This document shows, piece by piece, positions 44,595 through 55,323 of a stretch of DNA of 64,000 nt. The translations under genes and the position numbers were made by a program. Below the pieces are notes generated by a model. It had not been told where the DNA came from. It was given only the letters and a program-made list of their open reading frames with translations, and ran no database searches. This DNA is from Malania oleifera (lineage: Eukaryota > Streptophyta > Magnoliopsida > Santalales > Ximeniaceae): positions 87,465,191-87,529,190 of the forward strand of contig NC_080423.1 in the NCBI RefSeq assembly GCF_029873635.1, in the 5' to 3' direction. Position 1 is the first letter of the stretch. Each line of letters begins with the position of its first letter.

Positions 44595-46747
44595 TGTAAC
44601 AACCCTCATTTTTAAATAAAATTTAAATAATAAAGAAAGGAAAATTTGAAAAGGGAAAAGAAGGGAAGCTACCAAGCTTCGTTGATGAACACAGGGTTTC
44701 ATCGACGAAGGCTTTAAATATTTCGTCGACGAACACAAGGCTTCGTCGACGAGAAAATACCGAGAGGGGTTCTGAGGTAGCCTGAATTTCGTCGACGAAT
44801 ACAGGGTCTCGTCAACGAAATTTGTGAAGGACTCGTCGACGAAGGTCGGGCTCGTCGACGAATCTCGCTGCTTTATAAATATGGAAATCTAGGAAATATC
44901 TCATTTTTTAAGAAGCCTCTCTCTCTCTCTCTCTCTCTCCTCTCTCTCCTCTTCGGCTCTCTCACTCTCTCTCTTTGATTTTGGGTTAGTTTTACATTGG
45001 ATCGAAGATCTGAGGCTACCATGACGTTCCTGGCAAAGTTCCCTACAAGTTTGCCGGAGCGGATCGTTGGGAAAACAAAGTTAGAAATCATCCCTGGGTT
45101 AAGGTAAGGCTTTTTAAGCCAAATTAGACTTTATGGTAGTTATAGGAATTGATGTACGTACGAAAATACTGATGTTTAGTAGTGGGGATTTTGAGTTTCA
45201 GGGTATTGAGTAGTAAATCCTACGGGGGTCAGGCTAGGAAAATTAAGGGGCTTTCTCAATAGCCAGGTAAGGGAGTAAACTAAGGCAGTTCTTTTCAATG
45301 TAAATTATTATTGATTATGAGTAGTTTTATTTTCAGAAGAACATATGATATATTCATTTATTATGAATGAAATGTACGATTGGGAAAATACTGCTATGAT
45401 GCTTAAAAAGTATATGTATGTATGAGATGTCAGAAAATTATGATTTTAAAATATGAAGTATGATTTTTAATAGAGCATGTGTGGCATGAATATTATTTTA
45501 CATGAAATGAGATAAGATATGAATGCTTTTACAAGTAAAACATATTTTCAGGTATTTTGGAAAGATGGCTTATGTTATATTAAGTTGATGAATATATGAT
45601 AAATGAGTTGTTTTCAAATGTAAATACCTGAAATGTATTTAGCGCGAGGCCATATTTATGTTATCGGCATGAGGCCGTAGTTATATGATTTTGGCACGAG
45701 ACCATGTATTTATGCTATCGGCACGAGGCCATATTGATATTATTGGCGTGTGGCCATATTTATTATGATTTTGGCACGAGGCCATACGTATGATTTCGGC
45801 ATGAGGCCGTATCTATGTTTTCGGCGCGAGGCCGTATCTATGTTTTCGGCACGAGGCCGTAATGATGTTATGTATGTTCATGTATTATATGTTATTGCAA
45901 CCAGGATGTTAGTTTAGTTCAGACCAGTAGCTCGGTACCGTAGCTATGGGTAGATCAGATTTAGCACGAGGCCGTATTAGTGCTAACCATTCCACGAGGG
46001 GATGGGAGATGGATAATCGATGTGGCTTTCAGTAAAGTGTAGACGTCCACCTGGCAGCTCGGACTAGGGTGTGGCGGGCCCATCGTACTTACAGATATAT
46101 TTAATTCGGCAGTGGTCGGCCAGCCATTGTCGGGTCCCGCCTTCGGGCTGCACAATCCGTCATGGGGGGTAATACATGACATTAGCTAGCTATTCATCCT
46201 GGGTTTGTTTTCAGTATTACGAGTTATAACAGATGTTTATGTATGTTATGATTTATTAACGAATATGAAGATACATGATTATCCAGCATGATATTATGAT
46301 TATTTTCAGAGTTATGAAATGTACTGTATATGTATAAGCACCTTAAATGTTCATGTTGTCACACAATTGTATTTAGTTTACTTTCCCTTACTGAGAAGTG
46401 TCTCACCCCCAACATTAATATATTTTTCAGGAAACCCCGAGAGACCGGTGAGTCAGTGCCGCCGTTGAGTGATTGGTGCTTCCCTACTATAAGGGTAAGC
46501 CCTGAGCTAGGATTAGGAGATTTTTGTTGCATAGTCCTAGTGTTATTTTTACTTTTTGGAGATTGTACATATGAACAGTATATTGATGTTAATAGAAAGC
46601 TCTGGTATTATGTTTTATGGATTGATGTATGAATTTTTATATTTACTGCTGCTAGGTTTTCCGTTGTGTATGACAGGTGTCCCCGTTACCCATGGGTTCG
46701 AGTTGACCATTTATTTATTATGTTGTATTTTATTAAGGGACGTTACA
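44595..46747 (+). repeat. Element B 3' LTR (2153 bp)
   Basis: Collinear with the 5' LTR. Visible differences in the first 280 bp are almost all C/T or G/A, many at CG sites. It has eight GTCGAC-type palindromes between about 44680 and 44865 and one more minisatellite unit than the 5' LTR. Confidence 0.9.
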
Positions 46748-46752
46748 CTCTG

Positions 46753-47430
46753 CTAAAGGACTTGCTGAGAAAGGCGAGTGCCCTAATAATTATAGTCTGC
46801 TACCAGAGCAGATGGAAGTTACATGTATGAGTATGTAAATTTCCCTATTCTCGGAGACTTCGCCTATAAATATGACCTCGAAGGCTTATTGAGTAAGGTG
46901 AGTGCCCTAATAACTATAAAGGTAATAGAGTAGAGGGAAGCTACTTATATGAATGAGTAATCTTCACTATTCTTGAGACCTTATACTATAAATATTGGTT
47001 TTCTTTGTGTGACTACAGTGCGTAAGTGCCTAGCCAGTGGTTGCTGATTAATTGATGTGGTTATATATATGTGTCAAAACTCTTCTGCCACACACTGCTA
47101 TAATATATTTCTTTCTTACTGAGAGGTGTCTCACCTTGAGGAATTATTATCTTTTCAAGTTCTTCTTGTAATCGAGCTTAGAAAGCTCAGGGGCAGGGCT
47201 GAGAATTTTGGGTAAATTTCGGATGGTAGTAAGAATTGAAATATGTGTAGTAATGTGTTAGAATTTCTGGTTATGTAATATATGTGGATGGATTTTTCTT
47301 TCGGGATATATATAGTACTCTGGTATTTTATTTGAGGTTGTTCTTTATTTTCTGCTGCATGTTTGTTAAATATGGTATTAGAGAGTCTCATCACACCTCA
47401 AGCCCACCTGGCGAGTTTCGAGGCATGAGA
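46753..47430 (+). repeat. Element A 3' LTR, right part
   Basis: Resumes the LTR A sequence (CTAAAGGACTTGCTGAGAAA) after insertion B and its duplication, through TTACTGAGAGGTGTCTCACC (47116) to GGCATGAGA. The terminal CA of the 5' LTR is GA here. Confidence 0.88.
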
Positions 47431-47795
47431 TACCCTTTCCCATAGTTTCATCATATGACGCATAAGTTTAATTTCACGATAGTTATTACAATTTTGAATA
47501 TCTCCTTTATTTTTTTATATAGATATTAAAGTGTGCTTCCTTCATTCATCTGGCCTTTTCTTAGTTTTTACAATTATAAATTAGTTAACCATATATAATT
47601 TTGTTATCACCTAAGCCTTTCTAAACTTCAATTGGGATGTTCTGGTCCATAGTTTTCCCATTTTTTATCTTTTTTAGTGCGAACTTAATTTCGTTAACTC
47701 TAATTTTGCCAATAAATCTCATCTTTTTAGTTTTTTCTTTATTTGACAATTTATATGTTTAAGCCTTCAATTTGGTTTTCATTAAACAACTTACT
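47431..47795 (-). pseudogene. RTE LINE, 5' remaining part (reverse transcriptase N-terminus)
   Basis: On the minus strand, VNEIKFALKKIKNGKTM, then KNKGDIQNCNNYREIKLMRH and MMKLWERV lead up to position 47431. The next residues of the same protein (VEQRLRLKKKVLQNQFGFMP) are on the far side of the gypsy stack at 15570. Stops are present. Homology fades near 47795, so the LINE is 5'-truncated and has no endonuclease. Confidence 0.85.
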
Positions 47796-48313
47796 AAAAT
47801 TTTATTATAATAAAAAATAAAATTTATCATAATAAAAATAAAATTTATTATAATTATTTTACTTAATTGTTCTACATTTAAACTTTACTTTATAATAAAA
47901 TTTTTAATGGACGTGGAAATTAAAAAATAGTAAAAGTACTTTATAATTGACTTTATTATTATTTTTTAAAATTTATGTATATCTTTATTTTTAATTATAT
48001 TAAAATTCATATGATTATTTATTTTTGATTTTAATTTTAATTTAAAAATACATAAAATGAATAATTTAATTCTAAATATTAAAAAAAATTTCAGTAGATT
48101 AGATTGCATAGAAAATAATAATAACACCAAACAGATTGTAGTGATCCAAACCAATCAATCACATGGTGAAGTTGGGCTTAAATTAAGATAACGAAGGTGG
48201 CTGGTAGAACATACACATCATATAATTGAAACATATGAATCTGATATCCTTCTCTCATTTTTATATATATACACACGCGCGCACACACCAAATACGTATA
48301 AGATTTAGGGTAC

Positions 48314-48359
<46 letters not shown>

Positions 48360-48568
48360 GCATCTTAATTTCTAATGTCTTCTTCAAGCTAGGACAGCCC
48401 TGAATACGTATGGGGTGGGCCTTGGGCCATGGTCCAGCTGTGATTATGCAACCCATTTAATATGTTTTTTTAAAGGTACGCAACCCATTTAATATTATCG
48501 GGCCCCTGCATGCCTTTCTGCAGTTAGCTGTTGCAGTGCATAAAATTCTGGTCTTGACTAGAAAATAT
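47796..48568. other. AT-rich spacer with CA and TA microsatellites
   Basis: Very AT-rich to about 48130. CA/TA repeats lie at 48270-48290 and 48314-48359. I find no gene. Confidence 0.6.
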
Positions 48569-49055
48569 TTTTTTATTTTTTTTAAAGAAGAGCGGTACAT
48601 CTATTTATTTATTGATAAACTCTCACTTTGACGAAGAAATACAGTGATTACAAGACAATCAAGAAGAAAAAAAGGGCAAAACATTAAAGGTTTCCCAAAA
48701 AAAAAACACGAACAACTATATAAAAAATAGGGTTACAAGTTCAAGTAAAACAAAACAAATCAAGAACCTACAAAACAAATCTTACCCAACAAAACAAATA
48801 AAAGATAAAAAACATAGAGTATAAATCAAAACCAATAGGAGATTAGTTAAACGTATCTCATATAAGCTGTGCTCATCTTCTCTAGTTTATATAATTCATT
48901 GATAACTATAGGGAGTTGATTATTATTTGTAAACAAACTATTCCTCCCCATAGCACCTTGTCGAGTCAATGCATCTGTCACTTTATTTCCTTTTCTATAC
49001 CAATATTTTATCGAAAAATCTACTTCTTCTAATGTTTTACCAATGATTGGGAGAA
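48569..49055 (-). mobile_element. L1-type LINE 3' end with RNase H-like C-terminus
   Basis: On the minus strand the frame 48847-49055 reads LPIIGKTLEEVDFSIKYWYR, KGNKVTDALTRQGAMGRNSL, NNNQLPIVINELYKLEK to a stop at 48847. The W-Y-R-x-G-N-x-V-x-D-A-L-x-R pattern is the C-terminal end of the RNase H domain in plant L1-type (non-LTR) elements and related cellular RNase H-like proteins. A 3' UTR of about 260 bp and an A-rich tail (T-run at 48568-48583) follow. About 70 codons remain, so it is heavily 5'-truncated. Confidence 0.65.
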
Positions 49056-49326
49056 GGCGGCCGTTTTCCCTGTGTTAATGAATTAAAGATTGGAAGGTAG
49101 CGCGCGATGCATGAATTAGCAGTGTGTTTGTTTTCAATTAATTAAAGTGATATGTCGTCTGCTGCAACTGTAACTGGACGGAAGAGGTCTTTGAATGAAT
49201 GAGTAGCTATCACATTCTATGTTGTCTCTCTCAATCTCTCATTGCTCTTGTTTTGTTGTGTGGTGTCGGTCAACCTAACAAAACTCAAATATTTCTTCTT
49301 ATTTGGATTTATATATATGTTTTTAT

Positions 49327-49483
49327 TTTAAAAATAATAATTCAGGACTGGTACGGTACCAAATCTGGGAGAATGAAAGTTGTCTGTCTATTGATGCATC
49401 CCTTATTTACTGGAATAAACTCTCAAGAGAATCAAACCCGTGACCTTAAAGTCATCAGAGTTACAAGTCGCCAACCCAATAGG
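49327..49483 (-). mobile_element. tRNA-derived SINE, family H, copy 3
   Basis: Minus strand: GGCGACTTGTAACTCTGATG, a B-box-like GGTCACGGGTTTGATTC, then CTTGAGAGTTTATTCCAGTA and a GATTTGGTACCGTACCA block before an A/T-rich tail. It parallels 8005-8203 block by block. Imperfect direct repeats ATATGTTTTTATTT (about 49313) and ATATGTTCTATTTA (about 49484) flank it. The 113-codon frame at 49199-49540 runs through it and is not a gene. Confidence 0.7.
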
Positions 49484-49556
49484 CATATGTTCTATTTATT
49501 TGCTTTCCCCTTCAAGCACGTTTCCAACCTCTTCCATTAATGGCATATATATATAT

Positions 49557-49606
49557 ATACACAATGAGCAGGCGAACCAAAAACAAATAAAGTTCTTATA
49601 GGAACA

Positions 49607-49659
<53 letters not shown>

Positions 49660-49713
49660 ATGAGCAGGCGAACCAAAAACAAATAAACTTCTTACAGGAA
49701 CAGTACTGGGCAG
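49557..49713. repeat. Duplicated 50-bp block flanking a TA microsatellite
   Basis: ACAATGAGCAGGCGAACCAA and the following bases to GGAACAGTA occur at 49561 and again at 49657, 96 bp apart, with an expanded TA run between them (about 49607-49653). Confidence 0.9.
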
Positions 49714-50095
49714 AGAAGCAACAAATAGCAAGCTAAGGAGATGGAGGAGGCCTTAATCTGGCAGCAAGCTACCTACAAGATACAGGGAGGAGCGCGGGAA
49801 GGGAAATTAGACCAAGAAGCTATTGATTGCTGGTTCCAGGAGTATACATATTTACGATGTGTTAGTGGAGCTAGGTAGAGAGCACTGATCGATGATTGAG
49901 TAGAGTTCCTTAATTAATTCTGAAATGAAAATTTCTACTATTCTTGGATCTCATTCTAATTTTCCAGACGTTCAGATTTAGCTAGCTAGAATTGCATCAT
50001 AATTAATATATTGCGGAATCTCCTCAAACCACCTTTTAAGATAAAGATGATTCAATGATATGAAAGGAATCCATCAACGTCGTTTAACGTGTATG

Positions 50096-50147
<52 letters not shown>

Positions 50148-50233
50148 CATTAATTGGAAACAAAAAGTAAATTCCACGAGAGGGACTAAATTAAACTAAA
50201 TGGAAAAATTGGGAAGCAGTGTTAGGGAAAGGT
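49714..50233. other. Spacer with TA microsatellite
   Basis: TA repeat at 50107-50144; otherwise no feature recognised. Confidence 0.5.
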
Positions 50234-50436
50234 TGTGATGCCCCGAACCCGTCAAGTAGGACTTGGGGGCCACGTGTTCCAAATATCTGTATCTGATATC
50301 ATAATTAACATGCACGCAGTAGAACATAAATAAATAATCTCAAATAAATACCAGAGTTCTATATAATAACCCAAAAATAAACACTATAATATTCAAATAT
50401 TCAAATCCACAACCAACATTTAAAACATAACTCGGT

Positions 50437-50493
<57 letters not shown>

Positions 50494-50494
<1 letters not shown>

Positions 50495-50687
50495 CAGTAT
50501 CTTACAATATCCCAAAAAGAAACCACCAAATACACAATCCCACAATTTTTCAGGTTCTTCTGGAGACCGGGTTTGAAGGCCTAGGCTGGGATTGTGTATT
50601 TGGTGGTTTCTTTTTAGGATATTGTAAGATACTGATATATATACCTAGGCCTTCAAACCCGGTCTCCAGAAGAACCTGAAAAATTGT
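50494..50687. repeat. Nested inverted duplication in LTR E-a
   Basis: Order X, Y-reverse, X-reverse, Y: X is 50494-50541 (CCAGTATCTTACAATATCCC...), Y-reverse 50542-50587, X-reverse 50588-50634, Y 50644-50687 (CCTAGGCCTTCAAACCCGGT...). The other two E LTRs have simply X then Y. So an inverted copy of X-Y was inserted at the X/Y junction. Confidence 0.9.
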
Positions 50688-51294
50688 TAATTCACTAGGG
50701 TGAGACACTTTTTAGTAAGGGTAAAATAAATTATAGCAGTGTGTGACAAATAAGTTTTAATATTTATATATCAAAATGAATTGTTTCTCATAGAACATCA
50801 ATAACAACAAAGAAAATGTACCATTAATAACATTCCCGACATCTGATGTCATACACACATCTAATATGCACAAGTACATAATTTTTATGCAGGCGAAAGT
50901 CCCCAAGGATAGGAAAGATTACCCGCCCATACAAGTAGTTTCCCTCTACTCTGGCACTAAAAACTACTTACCAAAGCACTCACCTTACTCAGTAACCCTC
51001 GGGTGAAGTATTACCCCGCCGCCAGTACACACATCTTTATTATTTTAAAGGCGAAGGTTTCCGAGGATCGAGATGTCTACCCGCCCATACAAGTAGCATC
51101 TTTTTGCACTGATACCAAGAAACTACCTAGCAGAGCACTCGCCTTTCTCAGTAAGCCCCCGGTGGTATATTTACCTCGCCGCATGCAAACATGCATTCAC
51201 AATATGCTATAACATTACTATTATGTTTTAATTAAATTCACATGCACAGCATATCCACATAAGAATCACGCAACTTATACTTTTTCTTCCAATG

Positions 51295-51520
51295 TTCTCA
51301 GTATGTGGCCCACATAGAGCAACTGCATACATATCAGTACGTGGCCTACACAGGCACCTACGTACTTCTTATTTACACGTCACCCACACAGGCACCACTA
51401 CCTACAGAGGGTACATAACATGACCCACACTGACGCCATTATCCACACAGGATATAATGTGGCCCACACAGGCACCACTCCAACTTTCGTAACACGTGGC
51501 CCACACAGGCACCACTATTC
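51295..51520 (-). repeat. Minisatellite in LTR E-a
   Basis: Repeated GTGGCCCACACAGGCACCAC units with CACGTA or variants. Equivalent arrays at 56262-56490 and 62722-62950. The GTGGCCCAC core is the complement of the core of the LTR A array. Confidence 0.8.
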
Positions 51521-52767
51521 ATCAGTATCCAATCCCCATGACCTACCCGTCATACATCAGTAGAACAAACTCCTCGACCTGCTAATATCCTACCTCATAT
51601 AAATGACAATATGACAAGTTTCTCGACCTGCCAACGTCATATCATGATTTATATTTAAGCAATATAACAATCTCCTCATGTCAACGTTATATTAAGACGC
51701 ATACGAATAACCAAACCAGTTAGTTCATACAGATGCATGAATGCATTTCCATATAGGAATCCAACAGACCAATTCATTTCCCAAACAGTATCCCAACAGA
51801 TGAATACATTTCCACACAGGAGTTAAACATAAAAATTCATTTATCATGTCATAATGATTCTAAACAACCCCTCATGTAAGCCCAAATGCCACAGAAATTC
51901 ATATTTAATTTATTAGAAAGAAATTGTTCTCATGCCACACAGTTTTAATATCATAAGCAATTATCCCCAAATATAACCTTAAACCAAAATCATCATTTTT
52001 CCAATAATCATACTATTCTGAAAATCATATAAATAAATAATAAATTTCATATGCTCATAAATAATTGGTTCACTTTAATAAAATACTTATATAATTTTAT
52101 TCCCCTTTACCTGATTTCCTGAACCACGTCTGCAAGATTCCCAAAATTATACCCACAACGCTTACCTGAGCTCTAATTCAATCAAATCAATCTCAATTAA
52201 ATATTATTTTAACATTTCCTAATTTATAATAATTAATACCAATTAATTTCTAAATAACTCATTTATCCTAGTTTTGGGGCTATTCCTACAATGACCCCAT
52301 GAGAAATCTACTCCACTAGACTTGTAGAGAATCATTCCTAGATTCTCATGGTGGTGTCCGATAGTCAATTTGACTTAGAATTTAAGAAAAATTGAGACAA
52401 GAATGAGAATTTGCCTTACCCCAACAGATATGCACACGTTACTCCTACGAGAAATCTACTTCGGTAGATATGTCGGTAGCGGAGAATGGAGTTTAGTGGT
52501 ATTTTTGGATTTTCAATTGGGTGAGAATCCGTCTCAAAATTGTAGAGAGAGGAGGAGTGGAGAGCGTGAGCTGAGAGAATTTTTTTTTTTTTTTCTTTCT
52601 TTCCCTTTCCTTCCAATTCTGCGCAGCGTGGGAAGTGTTTTTTTTTTCTTCTTCTTTCCTCTCCTACTTCTCCAGGAACTTAACCACTAAGTTTCTTTTT
52701 TTTTTCTTTCCTTCATCCTTACCTTTCCTTTTTTTTTTTTTTTTTTCTTTTACCTTATTATATAATA

Positions 52768-52829
<62 letters not shown>

Positions 52830-52986
52830 TATAAAACTTAATATATATCCTTATTTCAATTTTTTTTCCACACTATTCCTTTTATTTGTTTATTCCTTTA
52901 ATTAATTTCCTTAATAATTAATTAATTAATTAATAATAATATTAATTATTTTTTTTAATTAAGAATATTTTTTTTGGGTCGTTACA

Positions 52987-52999
52987 TTCTCCCCTCCTT
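52987..52999 (-). other. Element E polypurine tract, first unit
   Basis: AAGGAGGGGAGAA on the minus strand, abutting the LTR. The second unit has the same tract at 57927-57939. Confidence 0.82.
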
Positions 53000-53134
53000 A
53001 AAAGAATTTCTTCCTCGAAATTCACTAATAAATTCTTTTACAAAATTCTAAAATTAATTAACCATCATTATACCACAAATTCAATATACTTCACAATTCT
53101 AGGTAAGCATATGAATTTAAAATCAAATCAACCT

Positions 53135-54226
53135 TTAATATAAAATCATACCTACTCCTGCACCACGAGTAATATCCTTATCAGCCGAAACCATGGTATA
53201 CACACGCACTGGACCGCCACGAGGCAGTGGCTCATTCCTCTGGTGCTGATCAAGAGCGGGTGCATTGTTTGGCAGTCCCTGACAATCTCAGACCATGTGT
53301 CCGTATTTTCCACACCGATAGCACTTAATGTTCCTAGCAAAGCACTCTCCCCAATGCCTCGACTTACAACGAGCACAATAGGGAGGTGACGAATCGCTCT
53401 GATGTCCTTGATTACCTCTATCAGATCTCTGTCCCCCAAAATATCTACCCCTCTTCCACGAGCCCTGTTTGGCATCATTAGGAAAACTGGGAGGCATAGG
53501 CCTCTTCCTCTACTCTACCATCTCTGCACTTCTCTGTAGACTTAATTCTGCCACGATGGCTCTATCCACCAGTTTTGAAAAGTTCTGCACCTTCAAGACT
53601 ACCACTTGCTCATGAATTCTCAATTTCAATCCCCTCTCAAACCACCTCGCCTTCTGGAACTCTTCTGGAACCATAAAAGGTGCAAAATGAGATAGCTCCA
53701 TGAACTTCGCAGCGTACTACTATACAGTAAGTTGCCCCTAAGTCAGGTGGAAGAATTCCTCTGCCTTCCCAGCCCTGGTGGTGGCAGGGAAGTACCGATC
53801 ATAGAAAAGCTCCTAAAATCAACTCCAAGTCATATCCGTGGGCACTACCCGCTGTTCCTCTAGCAGCTTTACTGCTTGCCACCAGCGCTCGGCCTCCCCT
53901 GTTAACTTAAAGGTAGCGAAGACAACCTTTTGTGCATTAGTGCAAGATAACACTACCAACATTTTCTCCATTTCTTGCACCCAGCTTTGCGCTACGAGTG
54001 GGTCAACACCACCCGCAAATGCAGAAGGTTTCAGGCGAGTAAATTGGTCAATCGAACAACCCTGGTTCATAGGTGCGCAGTTCTGTCCTTCAGAGTCTCG
54101 CCTAATTTCTTCCCAAACCTATCGAACTAAACCTCGCAATAGAGTGGAGTTATCGATCTCTCCCACACTAGTAGCTTCTACATCATTCTCCTCTCTAGCA
54201 TCAACGTCCTTTCCCCTGGAATCCAT
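53135..54226 (-). pseudogene. Element E gag, first unit
   Basis: ATG at 54226 (MDSRGKDVDAREEND). Then [89 protein letters not shown] and [20 protein letters not shown]. The nucleocapsid has two knuckles, CARCKSRHWGEC and CYRCGKYGHM(V)xDC. The C-terminus RVYTMVSADKDITRGAG stops soon after (53135-53137), exactly where protease begins in B and D. Several stops interrupt, for example around 53288, 53512 and 53817. Confidence 0.85.
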
Positions 54227-55300
54227 TCTGTAGATAGAACATAAGCGAATTTAGAACCTTCATATCACATTAGATATAGTTATAGAACAAAGAATCAGTT
54301 TAACATTTAAATTCTCAATTAAAACATCAAATAACCAGCCTATCCCCAAATCAACCTAACTCTCAAGTTCTAATTCTGAGTTCCAATCTCTCTGCTTAAA
54401 GACATCACCGTCAACGGATTTACCGTGGTTTTCTGAAACTAACCAGATTCAGAAATTCACAGAAGTCCATCAAGGGATTTTGGCCTTTAAGCTACGAAAA
54501 AAAAACTCAAAATCTCCTATCAATATCCTAATCTACCCATTCCTATGCTTATCCTTATTCGTACCTATACTCGGGTATTAATCAATCCTCCCCTGTTAAC
54601 TTAAAGGTAGCGAAGAGAACCTTTTGTGCATCAATGCAAGATAACACTGCCAACATTTTCTCCATTTCTTGCACCCAGCTCTACGCTACGAGTGGGTCAA
54701 CACCGCCCGCAAATGCAGAAGGTTTCAGGCGAGTAAATTGGTCAATCGGACAGCCCTGGTTCACAGGTGCGCAGTTCTGTCCTTAAGAGTCCCGCCTAAT
54801 TTCTTCTCGAACCTGTCAAGCTAAACCCCACAGTAGAGTGGAGATATCAATCTCTCCCACACTACTAGGTCCTACATCATGCTCCTCTCTAGCATCAACG
54901 TCCTTTCCCCTGGAATCCATCCTGTAGACAGGACATAAGTGAATTTAGAACCTTCATATCACATTAGATACAGTTATAGAACAAAGAATCAGTTTAACAT
55001 TTAAATTCTCAATTAAAACATCAAACAACCAGTCTATCCCTAAATCAACCTAACTCTCAAGTTCTAATTCTGAGTTCCAATCTCTCTGCTCAGAAACATC
55101 ACCGTCAACGAATTTACCGTGGTTTTCTGAAACTGGCTGGATTCAAAAACTCACAGAAGTCCATCAAGGGATTTCTACCTCTAACCTAAGAAATAAAACT
55201 CAAAATCTCCTATCAATATCCTAATCTACCCATTCTTATCCTTATCCTTATTCGTACCTATACTTCGGTATTAATCAATCCTAAAGTCTGCAGAATCAAT
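53893..55300. repeat. 704-bp tandem duplication of gag start and leader
   Basis: CCTCCCCTGTTAACTTAAAG starts at 53893 and again at 54597, and the two 704-bp copies align to the end of the leader (GGTATTAATCAATC). The second copy has its own gag ATG at 54920 but runs only to the duplication junction, so the first unit carries two gag starts. The second unit of the array (57927-59556) lacks this duplication. Confidence 0.88.
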
Positions 55301-55308
55301 AACTTAAT

Positions 55309-55320
55309 GCTCTGATACCA
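55309..55320 (-). other. Element E primer-binding site, first unit
   Basis: GCTCTGATACCA (complement TGGTATCAGAGC), three bases from the LTR at 55324. The second unit has it at 59542-59553. Confidence 0.85.
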
Positions 55321-55323
55321 AAA

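Larger units (their letters stand above)
37439..46747 (+). mobile_element. Element B: complete chromovirus-type Ty3/gypsy retrotransposon
   Basis: 9309 bp with 5' LTR 37439-39557 and 3' LTR 44595-46747, flanked by near-perfect duplications CTCCG (37434-37438) and CTCTG (46748-46752) inside the 3' LTR of A. The gag-pol region 39875-44323 stays in one reading frame throughout and is broken only by 18 stop codons. Domain order is gag, protease, reverse transcriptase, RNase H, integrase, chromodomain, as in Tekay/Del chromoviruses. Confidence 0.92.
15571..47430 (+). mobile_element. Element A: gag-only Ty3/gypsy retrotransposon with nested insertions
   Basis: The 5' LTR is 15571-17652. The 3' LTR is 35994-37438 plus 46753-47430, interrupted by element B. 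Target duplication TACCT/TACCC flanks the whole. Its own internal DNA (18071-18211, 22337-22866, 26538-26890, 35468-35993, about 1.55 kb) holds a leader and a broken gag that ends before protease; no pol is present. Insertions inside it are the Cassandra-like segment, F2 (with C), G, D and B. Removing them gives roughly a 6-kb element. The polypurine tract AAGGGGGGAAGAA (35981-35993) immediately precedes the 3' LTR. Confidence 0.85.
50234..52986 (-). repeat. LTR E-a (2753 bp)
   Basis: Plus-strand ends TGTGATGCCCCG and GGGTCGTTACA. It is longer than its siblings because of expanded TA runs (50441-50491, 52773-52816) and an inverted duplication (50494-50687). Hairpin motif at 50697, minisatellite 51295-51520. 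Confidence 0.88.

Noticed and set aside
48178..48456. 92-codon minus-strand frame with a CVCVCV run
   Set aside because: Produced by the CA microsatellite.
49537..49731. Minus-strand frame with a YIYIYI stretch
   Set aside because: It translates the TA microsatellite and its flanking duplication.
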